34,323 bases of DNA from an uncultured Candidatus Saccharibacteria bacterium (GTDB lineage: Bacteria; Patescibacteriota; Saccharimonadia; Saccharimonadales; Saccharimonadaceae), in assembly GCA_947095985.1 (NCBI GenBank), contig CAMUPZ010000004.1, forward strand, positions 1 to 34,323, written 5' to 3'. Position 1 is the first letter of the stretch; every line of letters begins with the position of its first letter. This document shows positions 7,471-16,462 of this stretch, piece after piece. The notes beneath the pieces were generated by a model, which was not told the origin of the DNA, made no database searches, and saw only the letters and a program-made list of their open reading frames with translations. A program made the position numbers and the translations under genes.

Positions 7471-10400
7471 CTACCTAAATGTAACTACCCTACTTTTTGG
7501 TTTTCGTGATTTTAGCAGTTGATTGAGCTGAATAGCTTTACCAGTAAACTGAGGTGCTCTAGAGGATTGATTACGCTTAAAAGTATTCATGCTAATAGCT
7601 GTAGCATTGGCTGTTTTAAGTGTATCTGTAGAGGTCCTAATGCCGTCTCCAGTACTGCCTCCTCGCCCTCTATATCCTCTACGGCCGTCTCTACTCCAGA
7701 AGCTATTTGTATCTACCGCACCAGCTTGTATGTGAGATTCGTTTGTGCCTTGTCCGTCTGGGTATTTCAGGGCAAATGTTCCGTCTGGGTTTTTGACCAA
7801 TCCATATTTACTTATGCTCTGTATAGCTCTTAGGGCTTTCGGGCTTAATTCTTCACCTTGCATTTCAGCCAGAGAAGCCGAATTCGTGATATTGTAGACG
7901 TTCACATCTTGTAAGTATCTAGCGACGGCAGGATCTCGCCAATTCTTATTTGCCATCTGCATTTTCACATACTGGCTTTGCTGTGGACGAGTTCGCAGTG
8001 GAGCATAACCTTGGGCTTCACGGACTTTATTATTGTAGTCTTCTATCTGCTTGAAGTGATCGGATAATTCAGGGTGAGCGTCCAGATATGCCCATTTTTG
8101 AGAGCTATTTGGCATACTGTTGTATTTCTGTAGTACTGGCTCTAACTCGTCGCTTATTTCTGGATAAGGTACTCGATTACTCTTTCCAGACTTGAAATCT
8201 TGACGCTTAAAGTATGCACTTCGCTCTTTTTGGAAGTCTTTTAGCCAAGGTGCGTCTTGTTTCAGTTTTCTCTGCTCGGCGCCGTTCTTTGGTGAGCCTT
8301 GTAAGTGATAGAAGTACTGCTGTTTGTCGACTGGGAGTTTGTATAGAGGGTCTAGCTCTTCACCTGTTTGTGCTGAGCGCCACTTAGCCGCCTCACTTAG
8401 GGCTTTAATTATGTTTGGCTTATTTGCTAGAATTCGGTTACTCATTAAGACATCGCCCTCTGTCTTGCCTTCTACACTACCATCTCCGTTGTATTTTCGA
8501 GTAGTTAGAGCCTTGAAAAATGCTAAATCATCACCGACAAGCTTATTGTCTTTAGAAGCCTGTTCTAATGATTGATAGAAGTATGAGCTTTGACTTGTGC
8601 CTTTTGGCGCGTAGAATCTTCCAACAATCGAATCTAGCATGCTTCTGCCTTTTATTTCATCATTAGAAGCCCCTGTAGCCTTTGCTAGTGCAAAATCTGC
8701 ACCGTGTAGTAAGTTTTGACCACCGCCAGCTGTAGAGGTTCTGAACGCGTTGTCAATTACCTTAGGGCTTAATCCTGTTAATTCACCAACCTTTCTAGCT
8801 GTAAGGCTTGTACTACTATCCCACTGGTCTTTCTGTTCAAGGTTTTTCATTGCTTCTGGTACGATTTCTTGGCCTGTAAACAGATTCTTATTAGCAAATG
8901 ACTCTACTAGTGGTTTTGCGGCTTGTGGTATATATTGAGCACCCGTTCGCCTTAATTCAGTTGGGTTGACTGTCGTAATCTGCTCTATTGCATCACCACC
9001 AGCTTTTACCATATCAAACTTCTTACCCGCTAGCGTACTTGCTACCATATTGTTTAATTGTCGGTGAAGTGGTGAGAACTGAGGTGGTACTGGTACTAGA
9101 TATACACCTTCCCACCTATTCTGCTCTTTGTTGTATTTTGCATTAGTACCAACAACGACTACGTTATTTTCTTTCACATAATCAGGGATATTCTCCATGA
9201 CTTTTTTTCGGTCTTCATCAGAGTAATCTAGTGCTAAGGCGGCAATTGTCGGGACTACGATTCCCATAGTGATTTTTGCCGTGTACCTTGCTGGGTTTTC
9301 TTTCATTCGACGCAGAGTAATTCTTTGACCTTGGATATTTGCGTTAGAGTAAGGTACTACGGCGTTTATAGTTTTGCCGTATGTTCCACTTCTGGCGAAG
9401 TTTGTAGAGTTCCATCTTGCTTGGTCGGCTGCGAATTTCACGGCTTCAGATTCACTCATACCTTTTCGCTTGGCGTATTTTTTATTTGAGACATACTGAA
9501 TTGCTCGTCCGATATCTTCACTGCGCCCAATAGTATTTTCTAGTGTTCGTAGTGGTGATTTTAGGTTATGAAGAGCTCGTGTCCTAAGATTTTTATGACT
9601 ACGTATCTCATTTAGATTTAATTCAGAGGCGTTGCGTAGAATTTCATAACTATTACCTACTACACCTTCTCGTTGCATTTCTAAATAAAGATCGCCCTTA
9701 TGGTGGAATCCTGCACCTATCGCCTCAGCAAGAGTCTTAGGGTTCATTGAATTAATCCCGCCCTTAGAGTTGATAGTAGCGCCCACAAAGTCCTTTACGA
9801 CGTTAGCCATAGTAAAGCCTGCGTTGACTGTCGTTGCGCCCATTCTCAGCACACGAGCAGGTGTTGCCAAAGCCCTCAATACGATATTCATCTGCTCACG
9901 GTTCATGTTTTTAGCGGCTTTAGCTACCTCAGGAGCAGCTAAGAATGTACGCTTTTTACCATTATCTAAGTAACTGATAGTTGGTCGTCCATCTGCACTC
10001 TCATCAGGCTTTAATTCTCGTAATTGGAATGGGTTCTTAGGGTCTTTAGCGTAACTTGTTAGAAGCTCAGCTGTTTTATTGCGTTCACCTTGTCGAACCA
10101 TGTCTTGAGTTTTTGTAATCAATGCGTTTAATGGGCTATCGATTAATCGAGATGACCCTTCAATACGTTGAATAATACTCTGAGCGCTTAAACTAGCTTC
10201 TCCAACACCTACTCCATGTTTCATTTGAGTGTTTATTTCTTTGTCAGAGAATATACGGTCAAACGGTATGTAGTCTGGGTATTTCTTCCTCAAATAGTTG
10301 GCAGTATCTTGACTGATAAGTCCGTAATCTACTGTTTGCTGTAAAACTTTATCAGAATATTCTTTTACTTGTTTGAATTCTTTGGCGAATCGCTTATCAG

Positions 10401-13179
10401 TAGCTTTTATAAGAGCTTTATCTTTTGCAAGATCTCGTCCTGTTTCTATACCATTAGATTCTAATTCCAGGGCGTGCTTAGCAATTAACGCCTGTTCAAA
10501 CGTTTGTAATTCTTTTTTATTCTTAAAGCTGGTGATTAATTTATCAAAATTGTTATCTCGGATAAATGCTTCTGATATACCGTCTGCACGTAAAGTCCTA
10601 TCCAGGGCGTTTCGCATTTCTAACTGTTCAGATTGGTTTTTAATCCTGTCTTCGATTGGGGCGAATCTGTCTACGAATTTCTCACGCATATCCGCTTTGA
10701 AGTCTTGCCAACGCTCTTTAAGAGTAGGTTGTTCGCCTTTACGGGCTGCTCTTTGATCTTTGACTAACTCGTTTACGTAGTCATTGGTATTAATGTCAGA
10801 TGGTTCAATAGAAGAGACCCTTTCTGCGTTTGTTGGTGGTTTGGGTGTTTCTTCTACATGTCGCTCTGCAATCATCTGAGCTTCTTCTATTTTCTTCTCA
10901 GCCTCTACCTTAGCTTCCTCATCATGTCGTTCCGCAATCATCTTCTGGGCTTCTTCAATGACATCTGGGTCTCTACGCCACTCTGCCAATAGAGTTTTTC
11001 GCTCTCTTTCTGCACGGCGTGCTTCGGCCACTCGCTTAACTTCATCGATAAACATATCAATGTCGTCATATCCCATCTCCTGAGCAACTGTATCGATATC
11101 TCGCTTGCCAGTACGGCGTTTATAGTTAGATGGTAGGTCTTGAGTCAAATCTCCTAGATAATGTCGTAGGTCATCAACATGCATGCGTGGAATACTCCAC
11201 TCTAAGCCGTTAGTTCCATTAATGTTTGTATCGTTATGCTCTAAGAATAGGTTTTGATCTATATTCTCAAAGATAAACTCATCTATAGCGTCTCTTAGCT
11301 CCCTAGTCATTTTAGGTTTAGGGTTGTTTTCCATCTCATTAATAGTTTCTTGAAGAGGGTGCTGATAGCGGTTGTCTGTATTGACATCTTGAGGGTTATT
11401 TGTTACACTATCCACATGAGAATCCCCTAGATGGTGTAACTCAGTTGACGGGTTCGTCCCTGCTGGCTCCATGGGGGATTTTCTTGTTGTAGCGTGGTCA
11501 TTTTTGTCATTGACACTCTGGGCTTCTCGTGCTATATTACGAGCAGAAGTCTCTGTGTTATAACCAGGTTCGATAAGTTCCCCTGGCGACACAGGGGCTT
11601 TTCTTATGTTGCCCTCATAGAGAGTATTACGGCCATGCTCATTGCTCTTAGCTATGTCAAGTGTAGCTGTATAGTTATTACCTCTATATTTGACAGGTAG
11701 CTCTCTGTATTCAAAACCGCCATCCGCAACGCCATGTCCGCTTCGATCTTGTGCGCTATCGATGAGGCGAGATTTTTTAATCACCTGATCGATATATGGT
11801 GCTAACCGTTGCTTGACAGTAAAGTTTTCATTGGTGGCTCGCGCTTGTGGGTTAGTGAACTTTCTATTGCCCTGACGACTCAGTTCCACATCCATCCCAT
11901 CACTTGTTCGGTATGGATTGCCAGTTCGTGCCTTCTGTAGATCACCAAAAGCTGCCTGGCTGAGCCGCTTTCTTGTATCTCCAGCTATACCGCCCATGAC
12001 CTCGGCGGCGTTGTATCTCATTTGGTTTGGAGATAGTCGATTAATCCCGACACCATTCTCTCCATAAGGATTAATCCTATTCCTCACCATCCCCTTCACA
12101 CCGTTTACAGCATGACCAGCACCGTGCATCATGCCGCCTCCAAGCGCACCAAGTGCCCCAGATTGTAAATAGACATTTTTATCGGTGTTTATCTTGCCGT
12201 CATCTGCTAGGTCTTGTGCAAATGTCTGCGTAACTTCTTCCGCACCTTCTTTTGCCGAGTCTTTGACTAGGTTTTTAGCACCATTTAATACAGTACGGCC
12301 AATACCTTGTTTTGCACCTTCTTTTAATACATTACCTGTCGCTTTACCCGCTAAGCTACGAAGAAGTGTGCCAGAACCGCCAAATCCTAATCCACCTACT
12401 GAAATACCAGCGTCTAACCCTTTACCGAATCTCTGAACACCATTTAATTGTTTTACTTTGCCATTCTCATCCGCTTCTATACCTGTAACTGCGTTTGCCA
12501 TCTTATTTGGGGCTTCTGCTAGCCCTTGAACCATACCTCCAGGTATTTTAGCGGCAAATCGTACGTAATCCCCTGGGTCGCTCCATTGGAATCCTTTTTG
12601 TTTATCTGAGGAATCAATCCAGTTGTTGAACTTGTTAACATTGTCTGTGATTGGTTTTTCTACTGTTTTCTTAAAGTTTTGCTGTTGTTTTGCACCGAAC
12701 AGACCATGCTCGCCAAGTGGATTTAAATAATCAAAAAATGTTGGTTTTTTAGGCGTAATTATAGGCTTATTTACCAAGTTTTGAGTTTGGATTTGCTTGT
12801 TTTCTTTGTTGACCCAATCTTGTTGCCCTTGAGGGGTAAGTACCTTAGGAGCGTCATTTATAGTTTTCTGAGGGATTTCTGGCTTAATCTCAGGAATAAT
12901 AGGCTTAGTAAATTGATTTGCTGTTGGTACTGTATTTACTTTGGGTACTGTGTCTGTTTTAGGAGTTTCTGGTTTTTGCTGAAAAAGCCCTTGGGTAGGA
13001 GATGGACTGCCAAAACTAGGCGTCTTGTTTAAGTTGTTTAAGACAGGATCCTGCTTAAAAGTAACTGCTGGCTTATTCTGAGGTTGCGCTTGAACCTGTT
13101 GCTCTTTACGTCGTTTTTCCTCATCACTAACCCAACCTTTTCCAGTAAAAAAGTTACCTATTCTTTGAAAAAAATCCAT
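7471..13179 (-). CDS. Giant polyvalent / internal virion (ejection) protein, 1902 aa
   Basis: Largest gene in the window. The N-terminus (about residues 20-130) is Pro/Gln/Lys-rich and disordered. Residues about 220-370 are Gly/Ala-rich and amphipathic, as in membrane-active ejection proteins. A short segment near 505 (LPVKYRGNNYTATLDIAK, then NTLYEGNI) resembles the end of an LPD3/BECR-fold nuclease-like domain. Residues about 700-1020 are charged and helical (AEEAQKMIAERH repeats). Residues about 1150-1400 (FTMANVVKDFVGATIN, VVPYSNANIQG, IVVPTIAALALDYSDED) resemble the LPD38 region of large polyvalent proteins carried by phages. The C-terminus is Gly/Arg-rich. It is flanked by virion genes, so it is likely packaged and injected with the DNA. 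Domain names are from memory and tentative. Confidence 0.6.
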   Translation of the reverse strand: MDFFQRIGNFFTGKGWVSDEEKRRKEQQVQAQPQNKPAVTFKQDPVLNNLNKTPSFGSPSPTQGLFQQKPETPKTDTVPKVNTVPTANQFTKPIIPEIKPEIPQKTINDAPKVLTPQGQQDWVNKENKQIQTQNLVNKPIITPKKPTFFDYLNPLGEHGLFGAKQQQNFKKTVEKPITDNVNKFNNWIDSSDKQKGFQWSDPGDYVRFAAKIPGGMVQGLAEAPNKMANAVTGIEADENGKVKQLNGVQRFGKGLDAGISVGGLGFGGSGTLLRSLAGKATGNVLKEGAKQGIGRTVLNGAKNLVKDSAKEGAEEVTQTFAQDLADDGKINTDKNVYLQSGALGALGGGMMHGAGHAVNGVKGMVRNRINPYGENGVGINRLSPNQMRYNAAEVMGGIAGDTRKRLSQAAFGDLQKARTGNPYRTSDGMDVELSRQGNRKFTNPQARATNENFTVKQRLAPYIDQVIKKSRLIDSAQDRSGHGVADGGFEYRELPVKYRGNNYTATLDIAKSNEHGRNTLYEGNIRKAPVSPGELIEPGYNTETSARNIAREAQSVNDKNDHATTRKSPMEPAGTNPSTELHHLGDSHVDSVTNNPQDVNTDNRYQHPLQETINEMENNPKPKMTRELRDAIDEFIFENIDQNLFLEHNDTNINGTNGLEWSIPRMHVDDLRHYLGDLTQDLPSNYKRRTGKRDIDTVAQEMGYDDIDMFIDEVKRVAEARRAERERKTLLAEWRRDPDVIEEAQKMIAERHDEEAKVEAEKKIEEAQMIAERHVEETPKPPTNAERVSSIEPSDINTNDYVNELVKDQRAARKGEQPTLKERWQDFKADMREKFVDRFAPIEDRIKNQSEQLEMRNALDRTLRADGISEAFIRDNNFDKLITSFKNKKELQTFEQALIAKHALELESNGIETGRDLAKDKALIKATDKRFAKEFKQVKEYSDKVLQQTVDYGLISQDTANYLRKKYPDYIPFDRIFSDKEINTQMKHGVGVGEASLSAQSIIQRIEGSSRLIDSPLNALITKTQDMVRQGERNKTAELLTSYAKDPKNPFQLRELKPDESADGRPTISYLDNGKKRTFLAAPEVAKAAKNMNREQMNIVLRALATPARVLRMGATTVNAGFTMANVVKDFVGATINSKGGINSMNPKTLAEAIGAGFHHKGDLYLEMQREGVVGNSYEILRNASELNLNEIRSHKNLRTRALHNLKSPLRTLENTIGRSEDIGRAIQYVSNKKYAKRKGMSESEAVKFAADQARWNSTNFARSGTYGKTINAVVPYSNANIQGQRITLRRMKENPARYTAKITMGIVVPTIAALALDYSDEDRKKVMENIPDYVKENNVVVVGTNAKYNKEQNRWEGVYLVPVPPQFSPLHRQLNNMVASTLAGKKFDMVKAGGDAIEQITTVNPTELRRTGAQYIPQAAKPLVESFANKNLFTGQEIVPEAMKNLEQKDQWDSSTSLTARKVGELTGLSPKVIDNAFRTSTAGGGQNLLHGADFALAKATGASNDEIKGRSMLDSIVGRFYAPKGTSQSSYFYQSLEQASKDNKLVGDDLAFFKALTTRKYNGDGSVEGKTEGDVLMSNRILANKPNIIKALSEAAKWRSAQTGEELDPLYKLPVDKQQYFYHLQGSPKNGAEQRKLKQDAPWLKDFQKERSAYFKRQDFKSGKSNRVPYPEISDELEPVLQKYNSMPNSSQKWAYLDAHPELSDHFKQIEDYNNKVREAQGYAPLRTRPQQSQYVKMQMANKNWRDPAVARYLQDVNVYNITNSASLAEMQGEELSPKALRAIQSISKYGLVKNPDGTFALKYPDGQGTNESHIQAGAVDTNSFWSRDGRRGYRGRGGSTGDGIRTSTDTLKTANATAISMNTFKRNQSSRAPQFTGKAIQLNQLLKSRKPKSRVVTFR

Positions 13180-13192
13180 CTCCTATTGCTCC

Positions 13193-14401
13193 CTACATTA
13201 ACTGTTGTTTCTTCTTTTTTTCTTCGTCGCTTAAGATTGGACGCAAGTTTGGTGAGATCTCATCATTCACACCACCAACCTCTGAGTTGTCCTTGACGGT
13301 TACGTCCTTAGGGTCGTATGTCGCGAGGTCTGGTGCTTTCCATTCGACTTTTTGGATAGGAATACTGCGATCACGTCCTAATTCGTCAATCTCTGTACCC
13401 AAACGGTTGATTTGGTCGCGTGTGCCTTGCTGGCTTGCAATAGCAGCTGCCATGCTTGAACCATTTGCCGTCTGTTTGCCCACGTTGGCGCTTCTGATGC
13501 GATCTAATAGTTCAGCACGGGATTGTGCTACTTTTTGTTTCACGCTGTTCACGCGGTTGTTATATTCGCCTTCAATATCCCCTTGGTTCTTTTTGTAGGC
13601 GTTTTTAACTGCGAAGTAGTTGATGTCCATGTCTCGGCGGTTCTTGGCGTATGCGTCCTGAGCCTCACCCTGCTGTTTTGAGGCAGCTTTAGCAATCTCG
13701 TACGGTGCGAGGATTTTAGCAAACGAACTATCTCCTGCTCCACCGGCAGACAGAATACCTTTAGCCGAGCGGACCTTACTTGCGGCGTCGCTTTCAATTT
13801 GGTCTCGGGTCTTTTTGATGTTGTCGATAGAGTCTTTGGTGTTCATGTTGTAACGACCAGTTGACTCATTAAAGCTGTTTTCGTTTTCTTGCCATGCACG
13901 GTCTTTAGCTTTTCCAGCGTTAGCAATACCGACGGCTTCCTGACCGCCTAGACGGTTGATAGCTGAGTTTGCCTGTGCGATTTCATCGTCATATTTAGCG
14001 ATAGCGTCTGCCTTGTTACGGGCTTCCTGAGTGGCGTAGGGGTTGAATCCGCCACCACCGTAGTAGCCACCTCCACCGCCACCAGAAGCGTCTCCTTGGT
14101 CGTGATTACCTGTTTGACCAGCCCTTTCCCTATCAGCATAATACAGCTGCTTAAAGCGGTCATTAATACCGCTAATCTCATCGTTTTTGTATAGCTTTCC
14201 GTCGCCGCCTTTTACCCAAGTATTGCGTCCAAACCATCCTGTCTTACGAAAATTACCCCCGTTACCTACGTTGCCCGATAGAAAGTTACGGTCGATACCC
14301 ATGTCATCGCCGACGACGTTTAGCAACCCTTGTCCTTGAGACCTTGTGTTTTGATCTGGGTGGTTGTTTACATAGTTTTGTAGCCAACTTCGATATCCCA
14401 T
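13193..14401 (-). CDS. Coiled-coil virion structural protein, 402 aa
   Basis: Hydrophilic protein with an N-terminal folded part, a Gly-rich hinge (about residues 105-120, GGGGGGYYGGGG) and a long helical coiled-coil region (about 125-350), ending KKKKQQLM. It lies between the capsid region and the giant ejection-type protein and has the look of an internal virion protein. Its ribosome site (AAGGAG) lies inside the 3' arm of the terminator hairpin at 14402-14431, so its translation may depend on how that hairpin folds. Function unknown. Confidence 0.6.
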   Translation of the reverse strand: MGYRSWLQNYVNNHPDQNTRSQGQGLLNVVGDDMGIDRNFLSGNVGNGGNFRKTGWFGRNTWVKGGDGKLYKNDEISGINDRFKQLYYADRERAGQTGNHDQGDASGGGGGGYYGGGGFNPYATQEARNKADAIAKYDDEIAQANSAINRLGGQEAVGIANAGKAKDRAWQENENSFNESTGRYNMNTKDSIDNIKKTRDQIESDAASKVRSAKGILSAGGAGDSSFAKILAPYEIAKAASKQQGEAQDAYAKNRRDMDINYFAVKNAYKKNQGDIEGEYNNRVNSVKQKVAQSRAELLDRIRSANVGKQTANGSSMAAAIASQQGTRDQINRLGTEIDELGRDRSIPIQKVEWKAPDLATYDPKDVTVKDNSEVGGVNDEISPNLRPILSDEEKKKKQQLM

Positions 14402-14431
14402 AAAAAATCTCCTTATTTTGTTATAAGGAGA
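14402..14431 (-). terminator. Rho-independent terminator that buries the next gene's ribosome site
   Basis: On the minus strand TCTCCTTAT pairs with ATAAGGAGA (9 bp, loop AACAAA) and TTTTTT follows. It ends the CAP-gene transcript. The 3' arm is also the AAGGAG Shine-Dalgarno sequence of the 402-aa gene, whose ATG starts 6 nt after the stem. Confidence 0.8.
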
Positions 14432-14453
14432 GAGACTTGATAGGGTATGCTAT

Positions 14454-14993
14454 TTATTTGAGTTCACAGAAGTGCTGAACGACGATATCTTTGTTTATTC
14501 CTATGCCCGTTTTCGTGTATTTAGAATCTTGTATAGCTTTCCTGTGTGGTTTTGAGCTCATCCACCAGTTAAAGGCGCTTCGTGTCGTGCCTACAGTGTT
14601 GTCGGTTCGCCAGGCGAGGTTTTCACCAGCATGTCTGCACTCCCCGCCTGTATGTTTAAATACCAACTCATACCCATGCACCCCCTCGGGTGATAAATGA
14701 TCACGATAGTTACGACTGATCATATCGTCCGCCTTTTCCTGTGCACTAGCGTTTAATCTTTCGTCTAGTTTTAGTGGTGCTGCACCGACCTTGGCACGCT
14801 CTTTATTCACTAATTCCAGTATTTCCTGAGCATCTGGTGGACCAACATCATACTTGCTCTTCGGTTGCTCCTGTTTCTGCTCCTGAACCGCTCCAGCAGC
14901 TGCTTGAGCATCCAGACGAGTCTTTAGCCATACACCACCACTAACGCCTATCGTAAGCGCCACAATGGCTGTGATGACTATAGCTTTTTTCAT
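14454..14993 (-). CDS. Secreted or anchored CAP (SCP/PR-1) domain protein
   Basis: 179 aa. Residues 1-23 (MKKAIVITAIVALTIGVSGG) form a signal peptide or membrane anchor, then an Ala/Gln-rich linker to about residue 50. Residues 55-179 are a CAP domain: LVNKERAKVGAAPLKLDERL, His99 (DHLSPEG), Glu124 (HAGENLAWR) and His150 (KPHRKAI) fit the conserved CAP cavity residues. Cys119 and Cys176 could form a disulfide. It has its own promoter (TTGACA, 17 bp, TAGGGT) and its own terminator and sits between virion genes, so it looks like a moron expressed from the prophage. The target outside the cell is unknown; wall or partner-cell interaction is speculation. Confidence 0.85.
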   Translation of the reverse strand: MKKAIVITAIVALTIGVSGGVWLKTRLDAQAAAGAVQEQKQEQPKSKYDVGPPDAQEILELVNKERAKVGAAPLKLDERLNASAQEKADDMISRNYRDHLSPEGVHGYELVFKHTGGECRHAGENLAWRTDNTVGTTRSAFNWWMSSKPHRKAIQDSKYTKTGIGINKDIVVQHFCELK

Positions 14994-14999
14994 ACCCTC

Positions 15000-15028
15000 A
15001 CCCTAGCACAACAGAGGTAAAATGTCAA
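15000..15028 (-). promoter_or_regulatory. Promoter of the CAP gene, probably leaderless
   Basis: TTGACA (15023-15028) and TAGGGT (15000-15005) with a 17-bp spacer. The -10 box ends 6 nt before the ATG, so the transcript would start at or beside the start codon. The -35 box overlaps the stop codon of the Mrr-type gene. Confidence 0.6.
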
Positions 15029-16350
15029 GATTTAGCCCCTCGCCACCTGTATGCTCGTCTAAACCCAGCATCCTCAGCTTCTTTGACAGTCTTTGCGAAA
15101 AACTCGCCTTTTTCTGACTCAATATTCACTTTGTCATACTGCTGATCAAAAGGTAGATGATATATCTTTGAACCATCACGTCCTATATTACATTTAATAC
15201 ATGGATACGACTTATCAAATTCGTGGTTCTCTACCAGATTCATTTTCATGACTTCGGCAAATTTACGCGCTGTATCAGATAGTTTTGTTGTTGTGTAAAA
15301 TACAGGTATAACTCGTAAGCCTTTATTCTGCATTTTATACTCAAAAGTTGTGCCAAAATGCTGGAATATACGGTTTTCGAATACATTTTTATACTGTGAC
15401 CAATATTTACACTGGACTACCTCGATAGTCTTTCCTTTTCGGCAAACCAAATCACGTCCTAAATCTTCTAGTCCTTTGTTGATACCAGAATATTCAACCG
15501 AATATCCTTTACTCTCGTATAGATATCCGACGTATCGTTCGTACATCCTGCCCAATTCTTTAGGCGAATGGCGACGCTTCCAATATCTATCTAAGGCTAG
15601 CTGATTTCGTTGTTGTGGACTTAGTTTATCGTACTCAGACTTTGCCAGTAACCGCGTTACAGGGTCTTGACGTTCTCGCTCGGTATACTTTACGTCGTGC
15701 ACCTCCTCTTCACCGCCTTCAAGCTCACTTTGCCGTATATCAGCAAGCTCTGGAAATAGCTGCTCATAATACTCAATGATTGAGCGGGCTGTTTTAGCTT
15801 CAACCTCAGCGGTGCGGCGCATTTTAGTTTCTCGCCTTACAGTGTCGGCTGCTGATAGGGCAGGTCGTCTTTTACTCCGTAAATAGTTAGACAAACCCTC
15901 ATCAACCAACTTATCCAGTTCAGCAATACTTTCGTGTAATGACTGAAAACCAGCAGCGCGCTCACCCAGTGATGATTTAAGTGATTGTACACACCACAAA
16001 GCTTCTTTGTATTTTACTTCTATCTGCCAACGCGCCTTTTCTGCTTCTTCAATTTCCTTGTTGTATCTTGACCGCATATCTGAAATCCTCCTGTCAATCT
16101 TGTCCTCTGTTATTGTGCTACCAGAGAAGATTCCTGATAAAATTGCCGCTAATGACCATATTACAACCCAAGCTCCGCTTTCATTAGCAATATACCAGCT
16201 AAGAATACTTGTATTAAGAAAGTTGTCAGACAGTTTTGCCGCCACATAGGATAGCCCTGCTATTGCTGGCATAGCAAACATTACTGTCACACATGCCGCC
16301 AAGAAAAACATCGAAATATAGCTAGATAGCTTATTGTCAATGTCTTCCAT
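15025..16350 (-). CDS. Membrane-anchored Mrr-type restriction endonuclease-like protein
   Basis: 441 aa. Two membrane helices (about residues 11-38 and 52-76) are followed by a long coiled coil (82-215) and a nuclease domain (about 262-375). The latter shows GRMYERYVGYLYESKGYSV, GLEDLGRDLVCRKGKTIEVV and QCK. Asp300 with Gln313-x-Lys315 matches the D...QxK form of the PD-(D/E)xK fold in Mrr enzymes. The C-terminal 60 residues (CIKC, then KIYHLPFDQQYDK, TVKEAEDAGFRRA) resemble a small Ada-like or nuclease-tail DNA-binding module. It would cut DNA at the inner face of the membrane. It has a promoter of its own between capsid and virion genes, as expected for a moron for superinfection exclusion; that role is inferred. 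Confidence 0.8.
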   Translation of the reverse strand: MEDIDNKLSSYISMFFLAACVTVMFAMPAIAGLSYVAAKLSDNFLNTSILSWYIANESGAWVVIWSLAAILSGIFSGSTITEDKIDRRISDMRSRYNKEIEEAEKARWQIEVKYKEALWCVQSLKSSLGERAAGFQSLHESIAELDKLVDEGLSNYLRSKRRPALSAADTVRRETKMRRTAEVEAKTARSIIEYYEQLFPELADIRQSELEGGEEEVHDVKYTERERQDPVTRLLAKSEYDKLSPQQRNQLALDRYWKRRHSPKELGRMYERYVGYLYESKGYSVEYSGINKGLEDLGRDLVCRKGKTIEVVQCKYWSQYKNVFENRIFQHFGTTFEYKMQNKGLRVIPVFYTTTKLSDTARKFAEVMKMNLVENHEFDKSYPCIKCNIGRDGSKIYHLPFDQQYDKVNIESEKGEFFAKTVKEAEDAGFRRAYRWRGAKS

Positions 16351-16357
16351 ACCTAAT

Positions 16358-16385
16358 AGTATACACTACTAAGTCTCTCTCCAAA
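16358..16385 (-). promoter_or_regulatory. Promoter of the Mrr-type gene, probably leaderless
   Basis: TATACT (16358-16363) lies 7 nt before the ATG, with a weak -35 (TTTGGA, 16-bp spacing). No good ribosome site precedes the ATG, so a leaderless transcript is likely. The -10 is convincing, the -35 is not. Confidence 0.45.
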
Positions 16386-16435
16386 TTGTTAATCTTCGAC
16401 CTCTCATTTATCGCGGAGAGGCAAAACGCGGAGAA

Positions 16436-16455
16436 GGGGCGAGTTTCCCCGCCCC
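16436..16455 (-). terminator. GC-rich hairpin after the capsid gene
   Basis: GGGGCG pairs with CGCCCC (loop GGGAAACT) about 8 nt after the capsid stop codon. A second hairpin (CCTCTC with GAGAGG) follows around 16400. The tail is TTCTCC rather than a run of T, so termination may be partial, giving much capsid mRNA and less of the genes beyond. Confidence 0.5.
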
Positions 16456-16462
16456 AAGAAGA

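Noticed and set aside
10373..10756. 127-aa plus-strand frame inside the giant virion gene
   Set aside because: Shadow of the minus-strand coding frame; no ribosome site or protein-like character. The same holds for the other plus-strand frames inside phage genes.
13948..14181. Second frame in the Gly-rich part of the 402-aa gene
   Set aside because: Out-of-frame shadow caused by base composition; no start signal.
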